Positions 26,768-36,451 of a stretch of 64,000 bases of DNA are shown one piece after another. The notes below the pieces were generated by a model, which saw nothing but the letters and a program-made list of their open reading frames with translations, searched no databases and was not told the DNA's origin. Both the position numbers and the translations under genes were made by a program. The DNA lies in assembly GCF_000159695.1 (NCBI RefSeq), contig NZ_CM000955.1, positions 451,001 to 515,000 of the forward strand, read 5' to 3'. This stretch comes from Finegoldia magna ATCC 53516 (lineage in GTDB: Bacteria > Bacillota > Clostridia > Tissierellales > Peptoniphilaceae). How positions within the stretch are numbered: position 1 is the stretch's first letter; each line of letters opens with the position of its first letter.

Positions 26768-27190
26768 ATGAAACCATCTTTTTTTCAGACCACAATAGAA
26801 AATCAGTTTGACTATATCTGTAAACGTGCTATGGAAGACGAGCGAAAGAATTATCTGCTTTATCTTTCAAGGATCGCAAAGCGTGAAGTGTCCTTTTCTG
26901 ATGTTGGCGATTATCTTGTTAGCCAGTTTGCGACAACAGATAACTATTCAACTGACTTTCAGATTTTTACACTCAATGGAATATCAGTTGGTGTTGAAAA
27001 TGATTTATTGAGTGAAGCATTACGTGAGTTGCCAGACAAGAAACGTGAAATTCTACTGCTGTTTTACTTTATGGACATGAGCGATTCAGAAATTGCAGAC
27101 CTGTTGAAATTGAACCGTTCTACTGTCTATCGGCATAGAACCAGTGGACTAGCCTTAATCAAAAAGTTTATGGAGGAATTTGAAGAATGA
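26768..27190 (+). CDS. orf7: Tn916 Orf7, sigma-factor-like activator
   Basis: This 140-residue protein has a sigma-70 region-4-like helix-turn-helix near the C-terminus (about 95-130; LPDKKREILLLFYFMDMSDS and LLKLNRSTVYRHR). In Tn916, Orf7 and Orf8 raise transcription of the regulatory operon and hence of xis and int. The start at 26768 follows AAAGGGGGTGAG. It overlaps orf8 by four bases (ATGA). Confidence 0.93.
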   Translation: MKPSFFQTTIENQFDYICKRAMEDERKNYLLYLSRIAKREVSFSDVGDYLVSQFATTDNYSTDFQIFTLNGISVGVENDLLSEALRELPDKKREILLLFYFMDMSDSEIADLLKLNRSTVYRHRTSGLALIKKFMEEFEE

Positions 27191-27417
27191 AAACACAATA
27201 TCCTATGATTCCCTTTCCTCTCATTGTAAAGGCAACAGATGGCGATACAGAAGCGATTAACCAGATTCTACATCATTACAGAGGGTACATAACGAAACGT
27301 TCCCTACGACTTATGAAAGATGAATATGGCAATCAAAGTATGGTCGTTGATGAAGTCTTACGTGGAAGAATGGAAACCAGACTGATTACAAAGATTCTGT
27401 CATTTGAAATTAAGTAA
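27187..27417 (+). CDS. orf8: Tn916 Orf8, helix-turn-helix regulator
   Basis: This 76-residue protein is translationally coupled to orf7. It matches the Tn916 Orf8 family, whose N-terminal helical domain (ATDGDTEAINQILHHYRGYI) resembles part of sigma factors. It is thought to act with Orf7 as a positive regulator of the excision genes. The C-terminus (VDEVLRGRMETRLITKIL) is amphipathic. Confidence 0.9.
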   Translation: MKTQYPMIPFPLIVKATDGDTEAINQILHHYRGYITKRSLRLMKDEYGNQSMVVDEVLRGRMETRLITKILSFEIK

Positions 27418-27873
27418 TAACCTCTCTCTTTTCGTGGAAGCGTGCCATACTATTCCACGCTTCCCGAACAGGGAGGTTTGTTATTCCATCAAAGCATATT
27501 GAGCTTTCAATGTGTTTTGATAGGCTAACGAGCCATTGTTCTTTGAAAACTGAATAAAAGTAATTGAATACGTTTCGATAAGAAAAGAGCCAACGGAGCT
27601 AACCGCCATGACCTATATTCTAAAGATAGCGAGCGTTTCAGTTAGTGTTCCGAAAAACAATCTTTAGCAGGATTGCCAGCGACGACTTTCTTATCGTGAT
27701 AATGATACTCCCATACAGTCAATAGTCCGAGCGTTAAAAGCGTCGCAGGCAATGAGTATGGCTACATGAGAACCATGCAGGGGTGGAACTCCCGTGAGCT
27801 TTGCTAGAGCTGTTCGATTGCTTGTAAAACAACTTTTATGAAATCCAATAAGTGATTTGGAAAGGAGGATTTT
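27418..27873 (+). other. Gene-free, strongly structured orf8-xis region
   Basis: This 456-base stretch has no credible coding frame. It contains an imperfect hairpin near GGAAGCGTG/CACGCTTCC at about 27435-27465. A 10-bp perfect stem (CGATAAGAAA at 27576-27585 with TTTCTTATCG at 27687-27696) encloses an 8-bp perfect stem (CTAAAGAT at 27620-27627 with ATCTTTAG at 27660-27667). CCATAC/GTATGG (27711-27716 with 27756-27761) and a GGG...CCC hairpin follow. It may be a 5' leader RNA for xis-int. Confidence 0.55.
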
Positions 27874-28077
27874 ATGAAGCAGACTGACATTCCGATTTGG
27901 GAGCGTTATACCCTAACTATTGAAGAAGCGTCAAAATATTTTCGTATTGGCGAAAACAAGCTGCGTCGTTTGGCAGAAGAAAATAAAAATGCAAACTGGC
28001 TGATTATGAATGGCAATCGTATTCAGGTTAAACGAAAACAATTTGAAAAAATTATAGATACATTGAATGCAATCTAG
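27874..28077 (+). CDS. xis: Tn916 excisionase
   Basis: This 67-residue winged-helix protein ([20 protein letters not shown]) binds near the element ends and directs Int towards excision. It is identical in layout to Tn916 Xis. A strong ribosome site (GGAAAGGAGG) precedes it. The integrase gene follows 81 bases later. Confidence 0.97.
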   Translation: MKQTDIPIWERYTLTIEEASKYFRIGENKLRRLAEENKNANWLIMNGNRIQVKRKQFEKIIDTLNAI

Positions 28078-28158
28078 CGTAGCCAAAGGGTCTTGTATAT
28101 GATAAAATAGTATTAAGTCGTATCAGGGCTCTTTCCATAATGGAAAGGAGCAAATGCC

Positions 28159-29376
28159 ATGTCAGAAAAAAGACGTGACAATAAAGGTCGAATTTTAAAG
28201 ACTGGAGAGAGCCAACGAAAAGACGGAAGATACTTATACAAATATACAGATTCATTTGGAGAACCGCAATTTGTTTACTCGTGGAAACTTGTGGCTACAG
28301 ACAGAGTACCAGCAGGAAAGCGTGATTGTATCTCACTTAGGGAGAAAATCGCAGAGTTACAGAAAGACATTCATGATGGTATTGATGTTGTAGGAAAGAA
28401 AATGACACTCTGCCAGCTTTACGCAAAACAGAACGCTCAAAGACCAAAGGTTAGAAAAAATACTGAAACTGGACGCAAATATCTTATGGATATTTTGAAG
28501 AAAGACAAGTTAGGTGCAAGAAGTATTGATAGTATTAAACCATCAGACGCTAAAGAATGGGCGATTAGAATGAGTGAAAATGGTTATGCCTATCAAACCA
28601 TCAATAACTATAAACGTTCTTTAAAGGCTTCATTCTACATTGCGATACAAGATGATTGTGTTCGGAAGAATCCATTTGACTTTCAACTGAATGCAGTTCT
28701 TGATGATGATACTGTCCCTAAGACCGTACTAACAGGAGAACAGGAAGAAAAACTGTTAGCCTTTGCGAAAGCTGATAAAACCTACAGCAAAAATTATGAT
28801 GAAATTCTGATACTCTTAAAAACAGGTCTTCGTATTTCAGAGTTTGGTGGTTTGACACTTCCAGATTTAGATTTTGAGAATCGTCTTGTCAATATAGACC
28901 ATCAGCTATTGAGAGATACTGAAATTGGGTACTACATTGAAACACCAAAGACCAAAAGTGGTGAACGTCAAGTTCCTATGGTTGAAGAAGCCTATCAAGC
29001 ATTTAAGCGAGTGTTAGCGAATCGAAAGAATGATAAGCGTGTTGAGATTGATGGATATAGTGATTTCCTCTTTCTTAATAGAAAGAACTATCCAAAAGTG
29101 GCGAGTGACTATAATGGTATGATGAAAGGTCTTGTTAAGAAATACAACAAGTATAATGATGATAAGTTACCACACATCACTCCACATAGTTTGCGACATA
29201 CATTCTGTACCAACTATGCAAATGCAGGAATGAACCCAAAAGCATTACAATACATTATGGGGCATGCAAATATAGCCATGACGCTGAACTATTACGCACA
29301 CGCAACATTTGATTCCGCAATGTCAGAGATGAAACGCTTGAATAAAGAGAAGCAACAGGAGCGTCTTGTTGCTTAG
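28159..29376 (+). CDS. int: Tn916 integrase (tyrosine recombinase)
   Basis: This 405-residue enzyme performs excision and insertion. An N-terminal arm-binding domain (about 1-75) is followed by a core-binding domain and the catalytic domain. Catalytic residues are visible in KTGLRISEF (Arg), TPHSLRHTFC (His-x-x-Arg), IMGHANI (His) and LNYYAHAT (nucleophile Tyr). The gene is intact, so the element is probably still mobile. Confidence 0.98.
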   Translation: MSEKRRDNKGRILKTGESQRKDGRYLYKYTDSFGEPQFVYSWKLVATDRVPAGKRDCISLREKIAELQKDIHDGIDVVGKKMTLCQLYAKQNAQRPKVRKNTETGRKYLMDILKKDKLGARSIDSIKPSDAKEWAIRMSENGYAYQTINNYKRSLKASFYIAIQDDCVRKNPFDFQLNAVLDDDTVPKTVLTGEQEEKLLAFAKADKTYSKNYDEILILLKTGLRISEFGGLTLPDLDFENRLVNIDHQLLRDTEIGYYIETPKTKSGERQVPMVEEAYQAFKRVLANRKNDKRVEIDGYSDFLFLNRKNYPKVASDYNGMMKGLVKKYNKYNDDKLPHITPHSLRHTFCTNYANAGMNPKALQYIMGHANIAMTLNYYAHATFDSAMSEMKRLNKEKQQERLVA

Positions 29377-29387
29377 TAGTACAAATG

Positions 29388-29408
29388 AATTTACTACTTA
29401 TTTACCAC
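29388..29408 (+). repeat. Integrase arm-binding repeats, right end
   Basis: AATTTACTAC (29388-29397) and a variant TATTTACCAC (29399-29408) lie head to tail after int. They match the repeat pair at the left end. Confidence 0.7.
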
Positions 29409-29551
29409 TTCTGACAGCTAAGACATGAGGAAATATGCAAAGAAACGTGAAGTATCTTCCTACAGTAAAAATACTCGAAAGCACATAGAATAAGGCTTTA
29501 CGAGCATTTAAGAAAATATAAAAAGATAATTAGAAATTTATACTTTGTTTA

Positions 29552-30593
29552 TAATAAAATTTACAGGTTTTAAAATATTTTTGTCATTTACCGTGTAACT
29601 TAGATTTTCAGCAATAATTTCAATATGATTTGTTTTATTATCAAAATTCTTCTTTTGAGAAATATCTGAATAAAATTTTCCAACATTAACTTTTAAACTT
29701 TTTAATTGAATAAATGAGTCCACGGACTTTTTCACACAATCAAAAAATTTATTGATAACAACAGACATAGCTAAAACTTTTATTATTGAATTTATGCCTA
29801 TAATTTGCTTAGAGCATAGAATAATTCCAAATCCCACTACTAGTATTAAAAACAATCCATCTGCTAAATTTCTTACTGCGTTTTGAGTTTTTGTATACAT
29901 TTCTCCTCTTGCTACTTTATCTTTCACAAATTCATCAAATAATTCTTTGTATACCTGTATGAATTTTGCGTACAAATTATTAAATTTCAACCAATCTTTT
30001 TCAAAAGAGCAAGAAAATAATATTTTTCTTTCATTTTCTTTAAATGTATATTTATCTCTTGTATATTCAGAAACTTCATTCTTAAAAGTAGTAAATGATA
30101 CAAATCTTAAAAATCCCATAGCAACTATGAATATGAAATAATAAATTGGTAATTCTTTCAAGCTTATTATCAAAATTAAAACTATTATTAAAGCTTCTGA
30201 AATATTTTGAAATGCCCATATAAAGTTCAATCTAAGCATAGTTGCTTCTTTTTCTATAATATTGTCAAATTTATATGATTTTATTTCTCTTAAAATACTT
30301 TCATCAAATTTTAAGTATTTGTCTATTAGCAAATTTTCGTGAGTAAAACTATTTTTCAGGATAATTTTATTTGATAAAATCTGAAAAATAGGTATCAAAA
30401 CTACAGTAATCAAAATAGCAATGAGCAACTTATATATTGAAGATTTCATCATTTTTATATCTGAATTCAATACTGCAGATGTAAAAGTTCCCAAAACAGT
30501 CGCTATGAAAACTGCTGACACATCTTGAATTATATTGCTAATCAGTCCTAATATTGCGCCAAGTCTCATAGACTTGAATAAATCCTTATACAT
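29552..30593 (-). pseudogene. ABC half-exporter, 5' part (membrane domain), cut off by Tn916
   Basis: This is the N-terminal membrane domain (about 347 host codons) of an ABC half-exporter, with six or so hydrophobic helices and the usual linker up to NILKPVNFII. There the host sequence stops, and the right end of Tn916 supplies an Asn-Lys-Val tail and a stop at 29538. The ATPase half lies 18 kb away at 11027-11520. The ATG at 30593 overlaps the last codons of the intact upstream half-exporter by eight bases. If translated, the product has no ATPase domain. Confidence 0.92.
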
Positions 30594-32127
30594 AATTATC
30601 ACCGCTATCTAAATCTAAAGTTTTATTGCATATTTTATTTAACCTTTTATCATGACTAATTACAATCATTTCTCGTGAATCAGATCTTAAAATACCGATT
30701 AGTTTTTCCACTGATTTATCATCTAAATGATTTGTCGGTTCATCTAACAAAAGTATATTCTTATCAGATGCCAGACAAACTGCTAATGCGAATTTTTTCC
30801 TTTCTCCACCTGATAATTCATCTAAGTATTTACCCCAATCAAGCTCCTTAATCCCAAAATAATTGCAGAGTTCTTGGACTTTTTTAACGTATTCTTTTCC
30901 TTCAAGCATACCCATAATCTCTCTCATTGTAAAAGAAATACATAAATCATTTTGATTTAAATAACTTATAAGTCTTTCTGGAATATCTCTAATAACCAAT
31001 TTGCTATTTGAGTGTAAAAGTCCTAAAATCAAATTGAAAATGGTTGTTTTCCCTTTGCCATTACTCCCAGAAATTAGAATTTTATCTCCTTTTTCTAATT
31101 TAAGATTTGTTCCATTTAAATTTTGACAAAAATCTAAATCTTCAATTTTTAAATCTATTAGAGAATCAGTATCTGAAACTGTTACATCGTTACTATTAAT
31201 ATCTTTATTTAAAATATTATTTATTCTAGTTTTTGATACATTGAATTCTTGAACCTTCGAAATATATTTTGTTATATTCTCAAAATTGGAATAAAACGTA
31301 CTCAGTAACATAATCATAAACACCGAATCAGCAATGGTAATTTCCTGATTATAGATTGCTATACCTATAATTGCATAACTAACTATTTTTAAAATCAAAT
31401 CTAACAGAGAATACATAGCATTTTCAAGAGCAAATGCAATTTCAGCCTTAGTACCAGCATTTACATTCAGTTCATCTAAATTTCTTTTATTTTTAAAATA
31501 CCAATCAGTCGCATTAAAAGTTTTCAAAACATCTCTTCCTTCTGATGCTGAAATAATCCAGTTAGTAGTATCTTGTTCTATTTTTCTAGTATCCATGTAA
31601 ATCTTATATAAACTATTTTTAGTAATTATTGGCGGTATTATTTGCAAAATAGCTAATAAAACAAAAATAAAAGTCACCTTATAACTTAAAACCAAAAATG
31701 AAATAAGTACCATCGCAAAAATAAATAATGAAGAAAAAAATTCTACTAAATATTCAAACCTAAAACTTGCTACGATGTCGCTATCCTTATCTACAATTTG
31801 CAAAACTTGCTCTCCTGTCAATTCGAACAATAATTCTTTTCGTAAATTGTAAATATCTCTAAGTATGTTGTTTTTTAACTGAAATTTTAATTGATGTTTT
31901 ATCAATTCTATTCTATAAGGTATTAGTTTTTCTAATAAAAACTTCACACCAAATACTAGTATGATAATTAACATAGTTTTTATTGTATTTTGAAATTCTA
32001 CTGTTTTGAGTTTTACAAATTCGTCTGCAAAATTTGATGTAATTACAGACACTAAAAAATCAAGCACAAAAATAAATACATAAAACAAACTTGAATAAAT
32101 AAAATATTTCTTCGCTTTAGTTTTCAT
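30586..32127 (-). CDS. ABC half-exporter, intact partner of the interrupted gene
   Basis: This 513-residue protein has a membrane domain (about 1-320) and an ATPase with Walker A SGSNGKGKTT, signature LSGGERKK, Walker B NILLLDEPTNHLD and switch ISHDKRL. The overlapping downstream gene is the same size when restored, so the two probably formed a heterodimeric exporter. With the partner interrupted, this protein may be orphaned. The Q-loop reads SYLNQNDL. The substrate is unknown; peptide or drug export is typical. Confidence 0.9.
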   Translation of the reverse strand: MKTKAKKYFIYSSLFYVFIFVLDFLVSVITSNFADEFVKLKTVEFQNTIKTMLIIILVFGVKFLLEKLIPYRIELIKHQLKFQLKNNILRDIYNLRKELLFELTGEQVLQIVDKDSDIVASFRFEYLVEFFSSLFIFAMVLISFLVLSYKVTFIFVLLAILQIIPPIITKNSLYKIYMDTRKIEQDTTNWIISASEGRDVLKTFNATDWYFKNKRNLDELNVNAGTKAEIAFALENAMYSLLDLILKIVSYAIIGIAIYNQEITIADSVFMIMLLSTFYSNFENITKYISKVQEFNVSKTRINNILNKDINSNDVTVSDTDSLIDLKIEDLDFCQNLNGTNLKLEKGDKILISGSNGKGKTTIFNLILGLLHSNSKLVIRDIPERLISYLNQNDLCISFTMREIMGMLEGKEYVKKVQELCNYFGIKELDWGKYLDELSGGERKKFALAVCLASDKNILLLDEPTNHLDDKSVEKLIGILRSDSREMIVISHDKRLNKICNKTLDLDSGDNYV

Positions 32128-32239
32128 ATCACAAATTCCTCTCTTTTTTGATTATACCACCTAATAAACTCTTGCGAAATAGAATAAATTTCAATTCTAC
32201 ATTGTTTTATGATATCATTTATTAATACGGAGGTAATAA

Positions 32240-33148
32240 ATGAATAATAGAACTAAAGGTATTATAGCAATATTATTGTCAGCATTTGGATTTGCTCTTA
32301 TGAATTTATTCATACCACTTGCTGGAGATTTGCCAACTATACAAAAAAGTTTTTTCAGAAATTTGATTGCTTTTTTGGTGGCATTCGCGCTTTTATTGAA
32401 ATCAAATAAAAAAGAAGAAGTAAAAGAACTTCACGATATTAAATCAATCCCATGGAAAACTTTGATTTTGAGAGCAAGTTTGGGTACTGCAGGAATTTTT
32501 TGTAATTATTACGCGTTGGATCATCTTTTCATTTCAGATGCATCAGTTCTCAACAAACTCGCTCCTTTTGCGACTTTGATTTTGTCTTGGATTTTCCTAA
32601 AAGAAGATTTGAGAAAGGAACACATAATTTCGATTTTGATAGCATTTGTAGGGGTTTTATTCGTTGTAAAACCTACACTACAAATCCAAGAAATCCTTCC
32701 ATATTTAATAGGAATTTTGGGTGGAATTTGTGCAGGTGGAGCTTACACTTGCGTTAGAAAATTGAACACTCTAGGAGTGAATAGTTCGTTTATCGTTGCT
32801 TTTTTCTCAGGATTTTCGAGTATAGTATGTATTCCTTTTATGATATTTAATTTTGTTCCAATGGGAACATCATCAATCCTTGCTCTTATCGGCGTTGGAC
32901 TTGCAGCCCTTATCGGACAATTTGGAATAACATTGGCTTACAAATTCGCTCCTGCTTCTGAAATTTCAGTGTTTGATTATTCGACGATAATTTTTACAGG
33001 ATTGTTCGGATTTTTATTCTTACATCAAATTCCTGATTATTTAAGTATAATCGGATATATTTTAATATTCAGTGGAGCTTTGATTAATTTTATGAACAAT
33101 CGAAGAAAACAAAGAATGCTAATAAATGAAAAATCTGCACGAGTATAA
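32240..33148 (+). CDS. EamA/DMT-type transporter
   Basis: This 302-residue membrane protein has about ten helices arranged as two EamA repeats, the layout of the drug/metabolite transporter superfamily. Repeat one ends near ILSWIFLKEDLRKEHIISIL and repeat two ends with a positively charged tail NNRRKQRM. Family members export amino acids, nucleobases or other metabolites; the substrate here is unknown. ATACGGAGGT precedes the ATG. It stands alone, convergent with the next ABC gene. Confidence 0.88.
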   Translation: MNNRTKGIIAILLSAFGFALMNLFIPLAGDLPTIQKSFFRNLIAFLVAFALLLKSNKKEEVKELHDIKSIPWKTLILRASLGTAGIFCNYYALDHLFISDASVLNKLAPFATLILSWIFLKEDLRKEHIISILIAFVGVLFVVKPTLQIQEILPYLIGILGGICAGGAYTCVRKLNTLGVNSSFIVAFFSGFSSIVCIPFMIFNFVPMGTSSILALIGVGLAALIGQFGITLAYKFAPASEISVFDYSTIIFTGLFGFLFLHQIPDYLSIIGYILIFSGALINFMNNRRKQRMLINEKSARV

Positions 33149-33167
33149 TCTCATGCAGATTTTTTTA
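33131..33167. terminator. Shared terminator of convergent genes
   Basis: AAATCTGCA pairs with TGCAGATTT and is followed by T7. The hairpin contains both stop codons of the converging transporter genes. Confidence 0.8.
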
Positions 33168-34620
33168 AAAAATACATTTTCTTATTTTTTATCATATTAA
33201 TAATTTCGCTATCATGCGTAATCAAAATCACTATTTTCCTTTTAAAATACAACTCATTTATCATATTCGCTATTTTGATTTTATTTTCTTCATCCAAAAA
33301 ATTAGTAGGTTCATCTATTATATAAACACTCTTATCCGTATTTAATGCTAACTCTATTTGTGCTTTTTTCTTTTGTCCAGAAGAAAAATTTATTTTATCA
33401 GATAACAATCCAAAATTAGATATATTATAATCAGATGATATGTACACCATATCATAGTAGCTCTCTTTTAATATTCTTCCATTTATTAATATATCTCCAT
33501 TGTATCTATCAGTATAATTCAAAATAGATTCTATCACAGTTGTTTTTCCTACACCATTATCTCCAGAAATTATATTTATATTTTTATTATCAAATTTCAT
33601 AGAAATTTTTTCATTTAATACTTTCCCTTTATTACTCAAACATTCAAAATTCACCAATTCTATTTCTTTTATAATATCATAATTGTATCTTGTTTTTTTT
33701 ACTTCCATAAAATTCATAAAACTATTTATTGCTGGCTTTGCTGTTAAATATTGATTTCTTATGTCAAACAAATATTCTACTGGTGTCCAAAATCTAGACA
33801 CATAAAGTTGTGTAGCATAAAAAGTACCTATTGTAATCATATTTCTATACACATAATATCCAGAAATCAAATACATAGAAATTATTACACCATTTAAAAC
33901 AAAATAAATCATCATATTATTTACAAGAGATTCTAATTTATATTTTTTATTTAATGTATTTTTATAATTTTCTAATAAAATTTTTATATCAAACATCTGT
34001 CTTTTTTTTAAAAGTCTTTCTGACTTTGTAATAGAATATTTATCTAGCAGATATCCCTTAATATCTCTATTATTCGTTAAATCCTTTTCCGAATAATCTG
34101 AAATCAAATAACCTAATTTATATGATATATATGCACCTACTGGGACTACAATTATCATAACTAATGCTAAGCTAATAGACAATTTTAACATTATTAAAAA
34201 TATTGCTATCATAGTAATAATAGAAAATACAATACTAACAGGTATATCTACAATAAAGCCTTTTATTAATGTAAGATTATTTGTTATTTCTTGATTAATC
34301 CTATCTCTATTAATTGAATGTTCTTTTACTCTATATGTATCCAAATTTTCATTTACCTCTTTGAAAATATTAGATATTGCTGATGTTTCTACTTTTTTAC
34401 TGAAAATATCAAATATATAAGATACAACCTGAGTTAATACAAATAAGAAAACATCTATCAGTCCAAAAATCAACATATTATTAAAATTTTTATTCATTGC
34501 ATTATCTATAAACTTTTTTGCAACAAGTGGAGATACTAAAAACAAAATTTTTAATAGACCATTTATCAAACAATAAATGGCAAGGCTTTTATTTGAAACA
34601 TATCTTTTTAATTTCAACAT
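33151..34620 (-). CDS. ABC half-exporter
   Basis: This 489-residue protein has a membrane domain (about 1-290) and a short ATPase with Walker A SGDNGVGKTT, an unusual signature FSSGQKKK (normally LSGGQ), Walker B SVYIIDEPTNFLD and switch THDSE. The gene is markedly AT-rich even for this genome. No partner lies beside it. Peptide or bacteriocin export, or self-immunity, is plausible but not shown. Confidence 0.85.
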   Translation of the reverse strand: MLKLKRYVSNKSLAIYCLINGLLKILFLVSPLVAKKFIDNAMNKNFNNMLIFGLIDVFLFVLTQVVSYIFDIFSKKVETSAISNIFKEVNENLDTYRVKEHSINRDRINQEITNNLTLIKGFIVDIPVSIVFSIITMIAIFLIMLKLSISLALVMIIVVPVGAYISYKLGYLISDYSEKDLTNNRDIKGYLLDKYSITKSERLLKKRQMFDIKILLENYKNTLNKKYKLESLVNNMMIYFVLNGVIISMYLISGYYVYRNMITIGTFYATQLYVSRFWTPVEYLFDIRNQYLTAKPAINSFMNFMEVKKTRYNYDIIKEIELVNFECLSNKGKVLNEKISMKFDNKNINIISGDNGVGKTTVIESILNYTDRYNGDILINGRILKESYYDMVYISSDYNISNFGLLSDKINFSSGQKKKAQIELALNTDKSVYIIDEPTNFLDEENKIKIANMINELYFKRKIVILITHDSEIINMIKNKKMYFLKKSA

Positions 34621-34908
34621 TATTTATCATCTCCAATGCGTTTTTATTTAATAAAGTATAACTCTTGTACTCATTATAAAAAAGAGGAAACATTTTGAAC
34701 TGATTCCCAAAAATTAGATATAAAAACAATTTCAAGAATATTCGCTCATTTTGATACGTACCTTCTTTTTATATTTTAATATTTAAGCTCTTTTTGGACA
34801 TTTATCTTTTCTGCCACTGCTATCTTCTCTTAATACTGTAAACATAAATAATCTCACCGTCATTAATATTTACAGTATCATATAGATTATTTAATGTCAA
34901 AGACAGAT
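34621..34908. other. Non-coding stretch between ABC gene and ABC-2 operon
   Basis: No clear gene lies here. A 10-bp perfect inverted repeat (ATACTGTAAA at 34833-34842, TTTACAGTAT at 34869-34878) is present. A 26-codon minus-strand frame (34783-34863; ends GRKDKCPKRA) runs through it but lacks a ribosome site. Confidence 0.5.
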
Positions 34909-35679
34909 TTAACCACCTTGTGATTCGTAATGTTTTATTCCTCTTCTCCACATAAAATAAATTATTACGGAAAAAATCACGATGTAAATTACTTGTTCCA
35001 AAATCAAAGCTTTCATATTGTTTGAGTTAATTATGTTTGCAGGGATATAATAAATTCCGGCAAGTGGATTGTGTTGTATAATTTCAAATTTGCCGGAGAA
35101 AAATGCCAATGGAACTACTTCTCCTGAAAATATTGCCAGAATATACCAGAAAATATCTCTGAGACTAAGTACAGATTTTAACCAAAATGTTAGTAATCCT
35201 AAAATGCATAGCACTTGGAACATCAAACAAAATCCTAGAAACAAGGATATTATAAAATAACCAAGTGATGCAAATGAAAACTTGTCAAAATACAACTGAA
35301 CTGCTATCCAAAAAGCTATGCCCAAAGGCATTGATATTACAACTCTTCCTAGAGATATGCAAAATCTAGTAAGAGGATAATAAATTGGCTTAGTTATCAG
35401 AGTATCAATATTTCCCGAATTTATATCTTGAAATATGTAATAAGTTTCAGCCATTGTATTTGATATTGAATTTTTCACTACCAAAATCGTCATGAAATAC
35501 GCAATTACATCGTCAAAATTCATTCCTGCTATATCAGCTTGTTCTTTCATTATGAATTTCCACAAAAAATAATAAACAATTATTGTAATTGGTATATAAA
35601 ATATGGAGGAAACAAAAGAAATAAAGTATTCTTTTGAATTTAGGTATTCTATTTTCAAAGACGCTAAGTATTTTTTCAT
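34909..35679 (-). CDS. ABC-2 type permease (second subunit)
   Basis: This 256-residue membrane protein has about six helices, of the ABC-2/DUF990-like permease type. I start it at 35679 because GGAGG lies just before that ATG; longer in-frame starts run into the upstream gene. The upstream permease stops one base earlier, and the two are equal in length, so they probably form a heterodimeric channel served by the ATPase at 36448-37365. Export of a lipid, sugar or drug is possible. Confidence 0.85.
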   Translation of the reverse strand: MKKYLASLKIEYLNSKEYFISFVSSIFYIPITIIVYYFLWKFIMKEQADIAGMNFDDVIAYFMTILVVKNSISNTMAETYYIFQDINSGNIDTLITKPIYYPLTRFCISLGRVVISMPLGIAFWIAVQLYFDKFSFASLGYFIISLFLGFCLMFQVLCILGLLTFWLKSVLSLRDIFWYILAIFSGEVVPLAFFSGKFEIIQHNPLAGIYYIPANIINSNNMKALILEQVIYIVIFSVIIYFMWRRGIKHYESQGG

Positions 35680-35680
35680 T

Positions 35681-36451
35681 CTAACCTCCATTTGAAGAAT
35701 ATCTTCTAAGCCCACGATTGTACACAATGTATAAAACCATCAAACTCACTGCTAAAAAAATTAATATTAGAGGAAAATATCTAGTAGGTTTTCCGCTTAA
35801 AGCTAGTGTTGGAACAAATGCTATCAATGAAACAGGAACTACATAAGTCAGAAATTTTCTCAAAAAATTCGGAAAAATTGTAGTGGGATAATTTTTTGAA
35901 AAATTAAAATTGAAAATCAAATCCCTTAATGTCGATATTTTTTCAAATCTTAAACTCAGCATCGTTATTGTCGCATAAATCGTTTGATAATACACGTTCC
36001 CTATTACTAAAAGAATTATCATCTTTAATACAGCTACAAAAGAAATCGCGATATCAAATTTCACTACTACCAAAATTATTCCAACAATTCCAAGCACTAG
36101 TTGTTCAATGAATGCAACAAGAGGAATATTTTCTATCATTATCATAAACAAAGTATTTTGAGGGCGATACAAATACCTATCCAAACTTCCGTCACGCACT
36201 AACCACTCAAAATCTCTGAGTCCGAAAAACATTTCTTCGATGGCTGACGATAACATCCCGACCATTGCCAACAAATATATGAAAGATTTGTCGTATCCAA
36301 AAGAATCTACATTGTCAAATAACACAACCCAAAACAAAATTGTCGACAATAATTGGAAAAGGCTGTGAAAAAATATCATGATTATTTCATTTGGATAAGC
36401 AAACATCTTTTTCAGAGCGATTCTTAGAGAACAAGCAAATAATTTCATCAT
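35681..36451 (-). CDS. ABC-2 type permease (first subunit)
   Basis: This 256-residue membrane protein has about six helices. The segment MFFGLRDFEWLVRDGSLDRY resembles the cytoplasmic loop of DUF990-type ABC-2 permeases. The start overlaps the stop of the ATPase gene by four bases (ATGA). It is in an operon with that ATPase and the second permease. Confidence 0.85.
   Translation of the reverse strand: MMKLFACSLRIALKKMFAYPNEIIMIFFHSLFQLLSTILFWVVLFDNVDSFGYDKSFIYLLAMVGMLSSAIEEMFFGLRDFEWLVRDGSLDRYLYRPQNTLFMIMIENIPLVAFIEQLVLGIVGIILVVVKFDIAISFVAVLKMIILLVIGNVYYQTIYATITMLSLRFEKISTLRDLIFNFNFSKNYPTTIFPNFLRKFLTYVVPVSLIAFVPTLALSGKPTRYFPLILIFLAVSLMVLYIVYNRGLRRYSSNGG

Larger units (their letters stand above)
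11521..29550 (+). mobile_element. Tn916: Tn916 conjugative transposon with tet(M), full length
   Basis: The complete Tn916 gene order is present: orf24, 23, 22, 21, oriT, 20, 19, ardA(18), 17, 16, 15, 14, 13, leader, tetM, orf6-like, orf9 (reverse), orf10, orf7, orf8, xis, int. The left end begins near AATAGCATAAAAATCTAG and the right end is ATTTATACTTTGTTT. The span of about 18.03 kb matches the published Tn916 length (18,032 bp, from memory), so no gene cargo has been gained or lost. The element is visibly less AT-rich than its surroundings. The exact boundary is uncertain by a few bases because Tn916 carries a 6-base coupling sequence and the target is A/T-only. Confidence 0.97.
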
